DNA of 64,000 nt from Myxococcus virescens (GTDB taxonomy: Bacteria > Myxococcota > Myxococcia > Myxococcales > Myxococcaceae), in assembly GCF_900101905.1 (NCBI RefSeq), contig NZ_FNAJ01000002.1, forward strand, positions 372,001 through 436,000, written 5' to 3'. The notes beneath the pieces are model-generated. The model had not been told where the DNA came from, ran no database searches, and saw nothing but the letters and a program-made list of their open reading frames with translations. Position 1 is the first letter of the stretch, and the number at the start of each line of letters is the position of its first letter. A program made the translations under genes and the position numbers. Positions 49,299-59,092 of the stretch are shown here, in pieces.

Positions 49299-50696
49299 AT
49301 GAAGGCATCGTGGTGGTTGACGGCCCTGCTGCTCACGGCGGGAGCACCCAGGCAGGAGAACGCCGCCCCCGCGCCGGGCGCGGCCGTCTCGGAGGTGCCC
49401 GGGCGCCCGGACGACGAGGCCCTGGCGGGGGGCGGCACCACGGTGTTTGACGTCTCGCACAATGCCTATGGCCGCGCGCTGGGAAACCTGGCGCCCACGC
49501 GCTGGTACCAGATGCGCGAAGGCAAGGTGTTGTTCATGCGGGACTGGGCCGCGCATGAAGAAGGGCTGGCGGGCCCGCTGACGAACGCCGCCGGGTGTGG
49601 TTCGTGTCACTTCAAGGATGGCCGGGGCCGCCCGCTGCCCGACGTGGGGCCGGAGGCGCCGCTGCTCGTCCGGTTGAGCGTGCCCGCGAAGGACGCGCCC
49701 GCGGGGCGTCACGAGCCCGTCTACGGCGTGCAGCTCAATGACCGTGGGACCGCGGACGTCCCGGCCGAGGGCACGGTCCAGGTCTCCTATACGGACGTGA
49801 AGGGGATGTACGCGGACGGGACGCCGTACACGCTGCGCCAGCCGCGCTACCGCATCAACCAACTGGGCTATGGGAAGCTGGCGCCCGAGGTGATGCTCTC
49901 GCCGCGCATCCCCTCCCAGCTCTTCGGCCTGGGGCTGCTGGCGGCCATCCCGGATGAAGCCATCCACGCCCTGGCGGACGCGGATGACCGCGATGGGGAC
50001 GGCGTCTCCGGCCGTCCGAACCGCGTGGTCAGCGTCCACTCCGGCAAGGCGGAGCTGGGCCGCTTCGGGTGGAAGGCCAATCAGCCCACGCTGGAGCAAC
50101 AGGTCGCCAGCGCCTTCTCCGAGGACCTGGGACTGACGTCACCGCTCTATCCGGAGAGCAACTGCACGGCGAAGCAGGCAGGCTGCATGACGCGAGTGGC
50201 CGCCAGGGGCCCCGCGTTGTCGCGCCACGTCCTGGAGCGGACGACGCTGTACCTGCGGCTCATCGGCGTGCCCGCGCGGCGCGACGTGTTGGAGCCCACC
50301 GTGATGAAGGGACAGGTCCTCTTCCAGCAGGCGGGCTGCGCGGCGTGCCACCAGCGGGAGTTCACCACGGGCACGGTCGAGGACGTCCCCGAGCTGTCCA
50401 ACCAACGCATCCGCCCGTACACGGACCTGCTGCTGCACGACATGGGGCCGGAGCTGGCGGACGGCCGCCCTGACGGAGAGGCGAGCGGCACCGAGTGGAG
50501 GACGCCGCCCTTGTGGGGCCTGGGGCTGCTGGAGACGGTGAACCGTCAGGTGCGGATGCTCCACGACGGGCGCGCGCGCAGCTTCGAGGAGGCCATCCTC
50601 TGGCACGGCGGCGAAGGCGCTCGTGCCCGCGAGCGCTTCAAGGCCTTGGGCAAGGCGGAGCGTGAGGCATTGGTGGCCTTCCTGCGCTCGCTCTGA
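49299..50696 (+). CDS. Di-heme oxidoreductase, DUF1111 (thiol oxidoreductase-like) family
   Basis: This 465-residue protein has a signal peptide and two haem c sites: CGSCH (C100, C103, H104) and CAACH (C347, C350, H351). The family pattern continues with RQPRYRINQLGYG, LSPRIPSQLFGLGLLAAIPD, a calcium-like DADDRDGDGVSGRPN loop, LGRFGWKANQPTLEQQVASA, and WRTPPLWGLGLLE near the C-terminus. Members are periplasmic or surface di-haem proteins, distantly MauG-like, linked to extracellular redox chemistry or metal and peptide metabolism. The partner imelysin or DUF-family genes seen elsewhere are absent here. Confidence 0.9.
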   Translation: MKASWWLTALLLTAGAPRQENAAPAPGAAVSEVPGRPDDEALAGGGTTVFDVSHNAYGRALGNLAPTRWYQMREGKVLFMRDWAAHEEGLAGPLTNAAGCGSCHFKDGRGRPLPDVGPEAPLLVRLSVPAKDAPAGRHEPVYGVQLNDRGTADVPAEGTVQVSYTDVKGMYADGTPYTLRQPRYRINQLGYGKLAPEVMLSPRIPSQLFGLGLLAAIPDEAIHALADADDRDGDGVSGRPNRVVSVHSGKAELGRFGWKANQPTLEQQVASAFSEDLGLTSPLYPESNCTAKQAGCMTRVAARGPALSRHVLERTTLYLRLIGVPARRDVLEPTVMKGQVLFQQAGCAACHQREFTTGTVEDVPELSNQRIRPYTDLLLHDMGPELADGRPDGEASGTEWRTPPLWGLGLLETVNRQVRMLHDGRARSFEEAILWHGGEGARARERFKALGKAEREALVAFLRSL

Positions 50697-50720
50697 ACGC
50701 GAGCGCAGGGGGCGCCGCCG

Positions 50721-52250
50721 TCAGCTGTTGGCCATGGCGGTGCGGAGGCTGTCCAGGATGTAGTACCGGAGCTCCTCGCTCGTCATCTCAGGCGTCTCCT
50801 TCAGCTTCTTTTCGGCGAACTTCTTCCATTCGTGCAGCTCGTTGGGCGTTGGCTCGCTCGACGGTTGCGAGGGCCCGGCCTCGTTGAGGTAGATGAGCCA
50901 GCCGTAGGCCGCCCGGATGTGGTCTTCGATGCGATTGCTGGCGGGGGCGTCCGTCCCCATCTTCTCGTTGCGCATCGCGTCCTGGATGGCGAACTTGAGC
51001 TCCTCCGGGGAGATGTCCTTGTTCTCCTTCTTCTTCTCGTTGGCGAAGGCGCGCCAGCGCCGCATCTCCTCGGGCGTGGCGTCGCGCTCCTGTCCCTCGT
51101 AGCAGAAGGACACCCACTTGACGGCGTCCTGGATGAACTTGTCGATGTTGGTGGTGCCCGTGCCGTCCATGCCCGTCGCCTTCACGCGGATGGCGTCCTG
51201 GATGGCGAACTTGAGCGCCTCCGGCGTGATGTCCGGGTTCGCCTTCTGGTGCTTTCGGGCGAAGTCGCGCCAGTGTGCCAGTTCCCCGGCGGTGGGCTTG
51301 CGCTCCTGGCCCTCGTAGCATTGGGTGACCCACTTGACGCCGTCCTCGATGAACTTGTCGATGTTCAGCGGCGTCGCCTCACCGGTCCCCGTCATCTTCG
51401 CGCGCACGGCGTCGGTGATGGCGTACTTGAGGTGCTCCGGCGAGATTTCCGGGTCCTTCTTCAACTGCTCCTGGGCGAAGGCGCGCCACTCCTTCAGCTC
51501 CGCGGGCGTGGCCTTGCGCTCCTTGTCCTCGTAGCACTGGGTGACCCACTTGACGGCGTCCTGGATGAACTTGTCGATGTTCTCCGGCGTCACCGCGTCC
51601 GTCCCCAGCACCTTCCCCCGGACGGCGTCGATGATGGCGTACTTGAGCTCCTCCGGGGTCGTCTTCGGATTCTTGCTCATCAGGTCGGCGGCGAAGGCGC
51701 GCCAGTGCTGCATGTCCGCCTCCGTGGGAGGGGGCGCCTTGTCGTCGTAGCACTGGTGGACCCACGCGAGGGCCTCGGAGATGAACCTGTCGGTGTTCGC
51801 CGGCGAATGGGCGTCCAGTCCGTCCCGCTCCAAGCGCAGCTTGTCTTGGATGGCGAAGCGGACCTCCTCGGCGGTGATTTCGGGGTCCTTGTTGCGGAGC
51901 TCCCGCGCGAAGTCCAGCCACTTGGAGCGCTCGGGCCCGCTCGCCCAGCGCTCGCCTTTGAAGACATTCCGGTATGCTTCGGCAATGCACTCCGCCAGGC
52001 GCTCATCCCGGAGCGGGCCCAGGGCGGAGGGGAGAATCTCCTTGCCGAAGGGGGGCTGCGGGGTGCCCGGAGTCCCCGGGGCCTGGGCGGCGAAGGTGCT
52101 GGCGGGGGCTGCTTTTGTCACGCTCTGCGTTGGAAGCACGGAGCCGAGCAGGTCCACCCACTGCTGGGCAGTGACGTCCTTTGGGCCCGTGGGGCTCGTC
52201 TGGGTTTTGGACGTGGAAACGAAAGGCAGCCGCTCGCCAATCTTCGACAT
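50721..52250 (-). CDS. Six-repeat helical protein of unknown function
   Basis: This 509-residue protein starts at ATG 52250 after a GGGGGA stretch. It has no signal peptide or membrane helix. Residues about 1-80 are Pro/Thr/Ala-rich. Six tandem repeats of about 72 residues fill the rest. Each has IDKFIQDAVKWVTQCYE at its start, a central TPAELKEWRAFAQEQLKKDP-like helix and a final PEELKYAITDAVR helix. Repeats three to five are the most alike, with an exact 216-base period. Each repeat should form about three helices, so the whole may be a superhelical scaffold. No known repeat family (TPR, HEAT, ankyrin) fits. Divergent from thiL. Confidence 0.75.
   Translation of the reverse strand: MSKIGERLPFVSTSKTQTSPTGPKDVTAQQWVDLLGSVLPTQSVTKAAPASTFAAQAPGTPGTPQPPFGKEILPSALGPLRDERLAECIAEAYRNVFKGERWASGPERSKWLDFARELRNKDPEITAEEVRFAIQDKLRLERDGLDAHSPANTDRFISEALAWVHQCYDDKAPPPTEADMQHWRAFAADLMSKNPKTTPEELKYAIIDAVRGKVLGTDAVTPENIDKFIQDAVKWVTQCYEDKERKATPAELKEWRAFAQEQLKKDPEISPEHLKYAITDAVRAKMTGTGEATPLNIDKFIEDGVKWVTQCYEGQERKPTAGELAHWRDFARKHQKANPDITPEALKFAIQDAIRVKATGMDGTGTTNIDKFIQDAVKWVSFCYEGQERDATPEEMRRWRAFANEKKKENKDISPEELKFAIQDAMRNEKMGTDAPASNRIEDHIRAAYGWLIYLNEAGPSQPSSEPTPNELHEWKKFAEKKLKETPEMTSEELRYYILDSLRTAMANS
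50742..52002 (-). repeat. 216-bp tandem repeat, six copies
   Basis: The motif encoding IDKFI recurs at plus-strand 51132, 51348 and 51564, exactly 216 bases apart. Flanking copies at the two ends are more diverged. Identical DNA patches are shared by the middle copies, which points to recent internal duplication. Confidence 0.8.
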
Positions 52251-52342
52251 GAAATTCCCCCAGGAGATGGAAGTCCCAATCTTGATGTTGTCTTGGATTG
52301 GTGGGAAAAAGTTGCGTCTGCCCAAGGTACCAAAAAGTGTCG

Positions 52343-52371
52343 TTGCCCTGACAGGCCGTCTGGTCTTACGT
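52343..52371 (+). promoter_or_regulatory. Possible promoter giving a leaderless thiL message
   Basis: TTGCCC (52343-52348) and TTACGT (52366-52371) are separated by 17 bases. The predicted start of transcription would fall within a few bases of the thiL ATG at 52380, and no Shine-Dalgarno sequence precedes that ATG. Confidence 0.4.
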
Positions 52372-52379
52372 GTGCGTCC

Positions 52380-53327
52380 ATGTCTGGTGAGTTCGACTTC
52401 ATCCGCCGGTTCCTCGCGCACTTCCCGGCCGCGCGCGTGCCCGTGGGGCCCGGGGATGACTGCGCGGTGCTGCCCCCTTCCGTTGGTGCGCAGTGCGTCA
52501 CCACGGACGCGGTGGTGGAGGACGTGCACTTCACGCGCGCCGCGTTCTCCCCCGCGGACATCGGCCACAAGGCGCTGGCGGTGAACCTGTCGGACCTGGC
52601 GTCCATGGGGGCCACGCCGCGCTGGTTCGTCTGCGCGCTCGCGCTGCCGAAGGACTATCCCCTGCGGGAGCTCACGGGCCTGGCGCGAGGCATGGCCGCG
52701 CTGGCCACCGCGCACCGGATTGCCCTGGTGGGTGGCAACTTCACCTCCGCGCGCGAGCTGTCCGTCACCATCACCGCGGCGGGCGAGCTGTCACGCGCGC
52801 CCCTCACCCGCGCGGGGGCCCGGCCCGGGGACCTCCTCTATGTCTCCGGCACGTTGGGCGATGCGCGCCTGGGCCTGGAGCACCTTCGTGCGGGGCTGCG
52901 CCGGGGCGCCGCCGTGCGCCGTCAGCGCCGCCCCGAGCCTCGCGTGGCGCTGGGCCTGCTCGCCTCGCGCCATGCATCCGCCGCGCTGGATGTTTCCGAC
53001 GGACTTGCACAAGACCTGGGTCATCTCTGCACCGCCTCGGGTGTCCGCGCGGAGCTGGAGGTGGAGCGGCTGCCCCTGTCGGCGGCGGTGCGCAAGGCCC
53101 TGGGGCCCGAAGGCGCGCTGGCGGGGGGCGAGGACTATGAGTTGCTGCTGGCCGTTCCCCCGGGACGCAGCCGGGCATTCGAGCGCGCGTGCGCTACAGG
53201 CGGGCACGCCATCACCCGCATCGGCCACTTCACAGAGGGGCGCGGGTGGGTGAGCCGGGACAGGACAGGCCGCGTTCTCCCACTGCCAGAGGGGTTCGAC
53301 CACTTCCGACCTCGGGCGATGGATTGA
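52380..53327 (+). CDS. thiL: Thiamine-monophosphate kinase
   Basis: This 315-residue protein shows the ThiL signature: [10 protein letters not shown] (Mg-ATP binding, about 22-31), [11 protein letters not shown] (about 41-51), [20 protein letters not shown] (about 62-81), [19 protein letters not shown], and [18 protein letters not shown] in the C-terminal half. [11 protein letters not shown] is also present. It phosphorylates thiamine monophosphate to the active diphosphate in the cytoplasm. No other thi gene is nearby. The next gene, an MCP, begins 57 bases downstream. Confidence 0.95.
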   Translation: MSGEFDFIRRFLAHFPAARVPVGPGDDCAVLPPSVGAQCVTTDAVVEDVHFTRAAFSPADIGHKALAVNLSDLASMGATPRWFVCALALPKDYPLRELTGLARGMAALATAHRIALVGGNFTSARELSVTITAAGELSRAPLTRAGARPGDLLYVSGTLGDARLGLEHLRAGLRRGAAVRRQRRPEPRVALGLLASRHASAALDVSDGLAQDLGHLCTASGVRAELEVERLPLSAAVRKALGPEGALAGGEDYELLLAVPPGRSRAFERACATGGHAITRIGHFTEGRGWVSRDRTGRVLPLPEGFDHFRPRAMD

Positions 53328-53383
53328 CCCTGCGGAGCAGCAAGGCTAAACCCGAGACGCTTCTCATCCCCCGAAAGCAACCC

Positions 53384-54765
53384 GTGCGCCGTCCCCTCCG
53401 CGACGACACAGTCCCCGGACACACTCCCCGCCGCGAGCCCCTGCAGCGACTGCTGCGCGCCGTGGACGGACCTCGCGCGACCCGCGAGGTCTCCCTTCAC
53501 CGGAAGATTCTCAACGGCTACGTCTTGATGGGGCTGGCGCTGACGGGGTGGATGTACGCGTCGGACGGCCTCATCAGCTTCGTCTTCCCCGCGCTCAGCG
53601 CGGGGGGGAAGGACGCCGTGCGCATCGGCGTCGCCATCATCATCACCGGGGCCGCCGCCGCGCTGCTGCCTTCGTGGCTGGCGCGCGTCACCCGCGTGAA
53701 GGTGCTCAGCCGCTCCGCATACGAAATCTCGCAGGGCGACCTGTCCAAGCCGGTGGCCGCCGAGGGCGGCAGCAAGCGCGACGAGATTGACGAGCTGACG
53801 GGCGCCATCACCCGGATGCAGGAGAACCTGCGCGAGCTGGTGGGCAAGATTCAAGAGACGGCCAAGAGCGTGGCCGACACGGCCATCGACCTCCAGCGCT
53901 CGGCGGAGAACGTCAACGGCTCCACCGAGGAGGTGGGCTCGTCGATGGAGAAGATTGCCGGCGGCGCCGAGTCCCAGTCGCAGCTGGTGTCGAAGGCGTC
54001 CAAGGTCATCACCGAGATGGCCGGCAGCATCCAGCGCACCACGGCCAGCGCCGAGGACGCGGCGCGGACGACGGCGGAGACGAGCAGCGCGGCCGAGGAC
54101 GGCTCCAAGGCGGCGCGGCTGGCCGGCGACAAGGTGAAGAAGGTCTTCAACCGCATCGAGTCCGCCAGCCAGCAGGTGTTCGCCTTCGGCGAGAAGACGC
54201 AGGAAATCTCGAAGATCGTCGACGCGATTACGCAGGTGGCGCAGCAGACGAACCTGCTGGCGCTCAACGCGACCATCGAGGCGGCGCGCGCGGGTGAGTA
54301 CGGCCGCGGCTTCGCGGTGGTGGCCGATGAAGTGCGCAAGCTGGCCGAGAGCGCGGGCCGCTCCGCCGAGCAGATCTCCAAGCTGGCGCGCGACATCTCC
54401 GGGCAGTCCACCTCCGTCGTGAGCGCCATGAAGGAAGGCATCGCGGAGCTGGCCGAGGGCCGTGAGGACCTGACCAACATCGTGCGCTCCATGGGCGCCA
54501 TCACCGACACCATCCGCAAGGGCTCCGAGAAGGTGCACCTCATCTCCGAGAGCGCCCGCGAGCAGCTCAAGGGCAGCGAGGAGATGGTGACGGCCATCGA
54601 GGAAATCAAGCTGGTGGCGCGCAACAACGCCTCCTCCACCGAGGCCATCCAGGCCGTCATCCAGGAGCAGACCGCCGCCGTGTCCCGCATGACGTCGCTG
54701 GCCAGTGAGCTGACCAACCTCTCCGTCGAGCTGCAGAGCGTCGTGCGCAGCTTCCGCCTGGGGCC

Positions 54766-54769
<4 letters not shown>
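53384..54769 (+). CDS. Methyl-accepting chemotaxis protein
   Basis: This protein is 461 residues from GTG 53384; longer frames run into thiL. A basic N-terminal tail is followed by two membrane helices (about 45-65 and 82-100) separated by only about 15 residues, so there is no periplasmic sensor domain. HAMP (about 105-155) and a signalling domain follow, with the conserved tip ([20 protein letters not shown], then [20 protein letters not shown]). It has no C-terminal CheR-binding pentapeptide. It probably senses membrane state or a cytoplasmic or partner signal. It opens the chemosensory operon and overlaps the next gene by ATGA. Confidence 0.92.
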
Positions 54770-55482
<713 letters not shown>

Positions 55483-55525
55483 CGAATCGGGCCGGTCATT
55501 CCAGAGTGGATAGAACGTTACTCCT

Positions 55526-55948
55526 GTGCGGCACGTCATCTTCCGGGTGGAGAAGGAGCGTTACGGGTTGCCGCTCTCGGCGGTGCGGGAGGTCGTCGTG
55601 CCTCCCGAGCGCTTCACCCGTGTGCCGCGTGCGCCACTGGCCATTACAGGCGTAATGAATCTGCGCGGCAGGGTCGTGACAGTGGTAGAGCTGCGGCAGC
55701 TTCTGAGTCTTCCCGAGGGTCCTACCCCGCCCGGACGGGTGGTTCTACTGGACCGCGGGCGGAGAGACCTGGGACTGTTGGTAACAGACGTAGATGGCAT
55801 CGAAGCGGTGGAGCGGGTGAGCACGGCGCCAGGAAAGATGACGCCTGCCATCCGGGGCGTCGCCAGGCTGGGTGGCCTGGGAGTGACGGTCCTGGACCCA
55901 GAAGGGTTGGACGCCGCGGTGGTTGCCTTGTTCACCCATTCCAAGTGA
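55526..55948 (+). CDS. cheW: CheW-like coupling protein
   Basis: This 140-residue protein starts with GTG and is a single CheW fold: VIFRVEKERYGLPLSAVREV, then the conserved ITGVMNLRGRVVTVVELRQL and LGLLVTDVDGIEAVERVSTA. It links the receptor to CheA. The gene lies 43 bases after the YjbR-like gene and before cheY in the same orientation. A short hairpin between cheW and cheY may modulate expression downstream. Confidence 0.92.
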   Translation: MRHVIFRVEKERYGLPLSAVREVVVPPERFTRVPRAPLAITGVMNLRGRVVTVVELRQLLSLPEGPTPPGRVVLLDRGRRDLGLLVTDVDGIEAVERVSTAPGKMTPAIRGVARLGGLGVTVLDPEGLDAAVVALFTHSK

Positions 55949-55962
55949 GTAGCCCCCTGGAA

Positions 55963-55986
55963 AGCGCGGATGCTAGTGTCCGCGCT
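55963..55986 (+). terminator. Intra-operon hairpin between cheW and cheY
   Basis: AGCGCGGA (55963-55970) pairs with TCCGCGCT (55979-55986) across an 8-base loop. A CTCCTCTAG stretch follows, with no clear T-tract. It could be a partial terminator or a processing site. Confidence 0.4.
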
Positions 55987-56018
55987 CCTCTAGGTGATTC
56001 GGAGGCGGAGTTCTTCAC

Positions 56019-56387
56019 ATGGCTAAGCGGGTCCTGGTCGTCGACGATGCCATCTTCATGCGCAACATGATCAAGGACATCTTTGCGTCTGGGGGGTTCG
56101 AGGTCGTCGGTGAGGCGGCCAACGGCCTGGAGGCCGTGGAGAAGTACAAGGAGCTCAAGCCCGACCTCACGACGATGGACATCGTCATGCCCTTCAAGAG
56201 CGGCATCGAGGCCACGCGAGAGATCATCAAGGCGGACAGCAGCGCGGTGGTCATCATGTGCTCCGCGCTCGGGCAGGAGAGCCTGGTGATGGAGGCCATC
56301 GAGGCGGGCGCCTCGGACTTCATCGTCAAGCCGTTCCGGGCCGAGGACGTGCTGGCCGTGGTGAAGAAGGTCCTGGGCGAGACGTGA
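56019..56387 (+). CDS. cheY: CheY-type response regulator
   Basis: This 122-residue protein is a single receiver domain. VLVVDDAIFMR carries the acidic pocket, the phosphoacceptor is D54 in LTTMDIVMPF, the switch Ser is in VVIMCSALGQE, and the lysine is in DFIVKPFRAEDV. There is no output domain, so it acts by protein contact. GGAGGCGGAG lies upstream of the ATG. It is the likely target of the CheA 54 bases downstream and of the CheC phosphatase at the end of the operon. Confidence 0.93.
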   Translation: MAKRVLVVDDAIFMRNMIKDIFASGGFEVVGEAANGLEAVEKYKELKPDLTTMDIVMPFKSGIEATREIIKADSSAVVIMCSALGQESLVMEAIEAGASDFIVKPFRAEDVLAVVKKVLGET

Positions 56388-56440
56388 GCGGCTGCGCCCT
56401 GGCGCGGGCTGTCCACCCTTCCTGACACGAGGCCGGGTCC

Positions 56441-59092
56441 ATGACGATGGACATGTCCCGCTACCTCGGGCTCTTCATCTCCGAGGCGACCGACCACCTG
56501 GAGGCGCTCGGGCGCGACCTCGTGGAGCTCGAGCGCGAGGGCTCGTCCAGCGCGGTGGACTCGATGTTCCGCCATGCCCACTCGGTCAAGGGCATGGCGT
56601 CGTCCATGGGCTTCGAGCCCATCGCCATCGTGGCGCACCGTGTAGAGGACCTCGTGGACGCCGTCCGTCAGGACCGCGGCCGCCTGGACCGCGACCTGGT
56701 GGACCTGCTGCTCACCGCCGCCGACACCATGCTCGCGCAGGTGCGCGCGGTGGCGGAGGGCAAGCAGCCGGATGATTCCGCGGCGCTCCTGACGCAGCTC
56801 AGCCAGCGCGTCACCACCATGACGGGCCAGGCCCCGGCCGCCACGCGCGTCGCGAAGGTGACGGCGCTGAAGCCGGAGGGCGGCGGCTCGGATGGCACCG
56901 GCTCGGATGGCCCTGGCGGAGGCTCGGGCTCTGGCTCGGATGGCTCCGGCGGAGGCATGGGGTCTGGCTCGGATGGCTCGGGCACGGGGGGCGGAGCGGG
57001 CGGCTCGGGCGGCTCGGGCACGGGGGGCGGCTCGGGCACTGCGGGCGGAGCGGGCGGCTCAAGCACTGCGGGCGCAGCAGGAAGTGCAACGAGCACTGCG
57101 GGCGGAGCTGGCGGCTCGGGCGGAGCTGGCGGCTCGGGCACCGGTGGCGGCACGAGCGGCGCAGCAGGAAGTGGCTCGAGCACTGCGGGCGGAGCGGGCG
57201 GCTCGGGCCCCACAGGCGCCGGTGCCAGCCCTGCCTCAACACACGGTGGCGGAGCTGCTGGCAGCGGCACCCGGAGCAGCGTCGACGGAGGCTCGGGCGC
57301 CGAGGGTGGCAGTCCCAACCCAGGCGTGGCCAGCGGCACCGGTGTTGACGGTGCAGGGACCGGCTCGGCCAGTCCCAATCTTCTGATGAACGGCGGTCCC
57401 GGTACCTCCGCTACCTCCAGCGCGCCGAATGGAGCGCACGGCACCAGCGCCCCATCATCCCCGGACGGAGCCACCGGAGGCGTGGTGGTGCCGCTGTCCG
57501 CGCGCCGGGCCTCGGACGCGCCCGGAGCCGACGCCGGAACCGTGGCTCCTACGCCCGACCTGGCCAACTCCCTGAAGGCCGCGGCCAGCGCGCCGCTCCC
57601 GGAAACCCTGGCCCAGCGCTGGGCGGTGCGGCTGCGCATCGCGCCCACCTGTCAGGTGCCCGGCGTGCGCGCCTTCCTCGTCCACAAGCGCCTCACCAAC
57701 CTGGGCACGCTGGTGGAGCTCCGGCCCGCGCTGGAGGAACTGAAAGCCGGCCGCATTCCAGACGGCAACATCCAACTGGAGCTGGAGACCCCGGCGGGCG
57801 AAGCGGGCATTCACGCGGCGCTGAAGAACGTGGCCGAGGTGGAGGTCATCTCGGTGAAGCCCGCGGTGGCCGCGCCCGTGGTGCAGCCCACCCTGGTGCC
57901 TGTCCCCGATGGCGCCCGAGCGCCCTCGGACACGGCGTCGCGCACGGTGCGAGTGCGCACGGAGCTCCTCGACTACTTCCTCGACACCGTGGGTGAGCTG
58001 ATGCTCGCCACGGCCCGCCTGCGCGAGGTGGGCAAGGTGCTGCCCGAGAACACGCGCCCCGCGCTGGAAGAGGGCGTCTACCGGCTGCACACGTTGGTGA
58101 AGGACCTGCACGACAAGGTGATGACGGCGCGCATGACGCCGCTGTCCCTCATCACCGACCGGCTGCCCCGGGCGGCGCGAGACATCGCCCGCCGCAAGGA
58201 GCGCGAGGTCGACCTGGTCATCACCGGCGCGGAAATCGAACTCGACCGGGCCATCCTCGAGGAGCTGTCGGATCCGCTGCTCCACCTGCTGCGCAACTGC
58301 ATCGACCACGGCCTGGAGGCGCCCGAGGATCGCGCCGCCGCGAAGAAGGGCCCACGGGGCCGGGTGCTGGTGGCGGTGAAGCGCGCCAGGGACCGCGTCA
58401 TCATCGAGTTGGAGGACGACGGCCGCGGCATGGACCCCGCGAAGCTGAAGAACGCCGCGGTGTCGCGAGGCCTGCTCTCGGCGGAGGCCGCGGCGCGCCT
58501 GACGGACCGCGAGGCCTTCATGCTGTCGTGCCTTCCGGGCGTCTCCACCGCCAAGGACATCACCGACATCTCCGGCCGCGGTGTGGGCATGGACGCGGTG
58601 AAGCGCGTGGTGGAGAACGTCGGAGGCACGCTCGAAATCGACAGCGAGCGAGGCCGGGGCACCCGCTTCACCCTGCGACTTCCACTGACGGTCGCGGTGG
58701 TGCACCTGCTGCTGGTGGAGGTGGGCGAGGAGGTCTTCGGCCTGCCCATCGCCAAGGTGGTGGGGGCGACGGAGGCGGACGGGGAGTCACTCAGCCGCAG
58801 CCGCGAGACGGCCCTGCTGCCCCATGGTAATTCGCTGCTGCCGGTCCATTCGTTGGATGCGCTGGTGGGCGTACCTGCCCCCCGGAGACTGGGAGCCCGG
58901 CCTTTCGTGGTGATGGACGGGGATTCCGGCAGGGTGGCCCTGGCGGTGGACCGCCTGTTGGGACAGGAGGAAGTGGTGCTCAAGCCGCTGTCGCGGCCCC
59001 TGGACTTGCTGCCCGGCCTGTCCGGCGTCACCATTCTGGGAAGTGGGCGTCCGGTGTTCATCCTGGACGTGCCGAGGTTACTGTCCGCGTGA
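56441..59092 (+). CDS. cheA: CheA histidine kinase with long Gly/Ser-rich linker
   Basis: This 883-residue protein has an Hpt (P1) domain (about 1-115; RHAHSVKGMASSMG with H47). A low-complexity linker of Gly, Ser, Ala and Thr (about 148-345) follows, then a P2-like alpha/beta domain (about 380-480) and the dimerisation domain (about 500-560). The HATPase (about 565-745) has LRNCIDHGLE, DDGRGMD, DISGRGVGMDAV and GTRFTLRLPLT, and a CheW-like domain ends the protein (about 750-883). The linker is far longer than usual between P1 and P2. The last bases overlap the start of cheC (GTGA). Confidence 0.93.
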   Translation: MTMDMSRYLGLFISEATDHLEALGRDLVELEREGSSSAVDSMFRHAHSVKGMASSMGFEPIAIVAHRVEDLVDAVRQDRGRLDRDLVDLLLTAADTMLAQVRAVAEGKQPDDSAALLTQLSQRVTTMTGQAPAATRVAKVTALKPEGGGSDGTGSDGPGGGSGSGSDGSGGGMGSGSDGSGTGGGAGGSGGSGTGGGSGTAGGAGGSSTAGAAGSATSTAGGAGGSGGAGGSGTGGGTSGAAGSGSSTAGGAGGSGPTGAGASPASTHGGGAAGSGTRSSVDGGSGAEGGSPNPGVASGTGVDGAGTGSASPNLLMNGGPGTSATSSAPNGAHGTSAPSSPDGATGGVVVPLSARRASDAPGADAGTVAPTPDLANSLKAAASAPLPETLAQRWAVRLRIAPTCQVPGVRAFLVHKRLTNLGTLVELRPALEELKAGRIPDGNIQLELETPAGEAGIHAALKNVAEVEVISVKPAVAAPVVQPTLVPVPDGARAPSDTASRTVRVRTELLDYFLDTVGELMLATARLREVGKVLPENTRPALEEGVYRLHTLVKDLHDKVMTARMTPLSLITDRLPRAARDIARRKEREVDLVITGAEIELDRAILEELSDPLLHLLRNCIDHGLEAPEDRAAAKKGPRGRVLVAVKRARDRVIIELEDDGRGMDPAKLKNAAVSRGLLSAEAAARLTDREAFMLSCLPGVSTAKDITDISGRGVGMDAVKRVVENVGGTLEIDSERGRGTRFTLRLPLTVAVVHLLLVEVGEEVFGLPIAKVVGATEADGESLSRSRETALLPHGNSLLPVHSLDALVGVPAPRRLGARPFVVMDGDSGRVALAVDRLLGQEEVVLKPLSRPLDLLPGLSGVTILGSGRPVFILDVPRLLSA
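56883..57480 (+). repeat. Gly/Ser/Ala/Thr low-complexity linker in cheA
   Basis: This stretch encodes about 200 residues built from GGSG, GTGG and AGGS units with very few charged residues. Short G/C-rich tandem motifs (GGCGGCTCGGGC-like) recur throughout. It separates the phosphotransfer domain from the kinase core. Length is likely to vary between strains. Confidence 0.85.
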
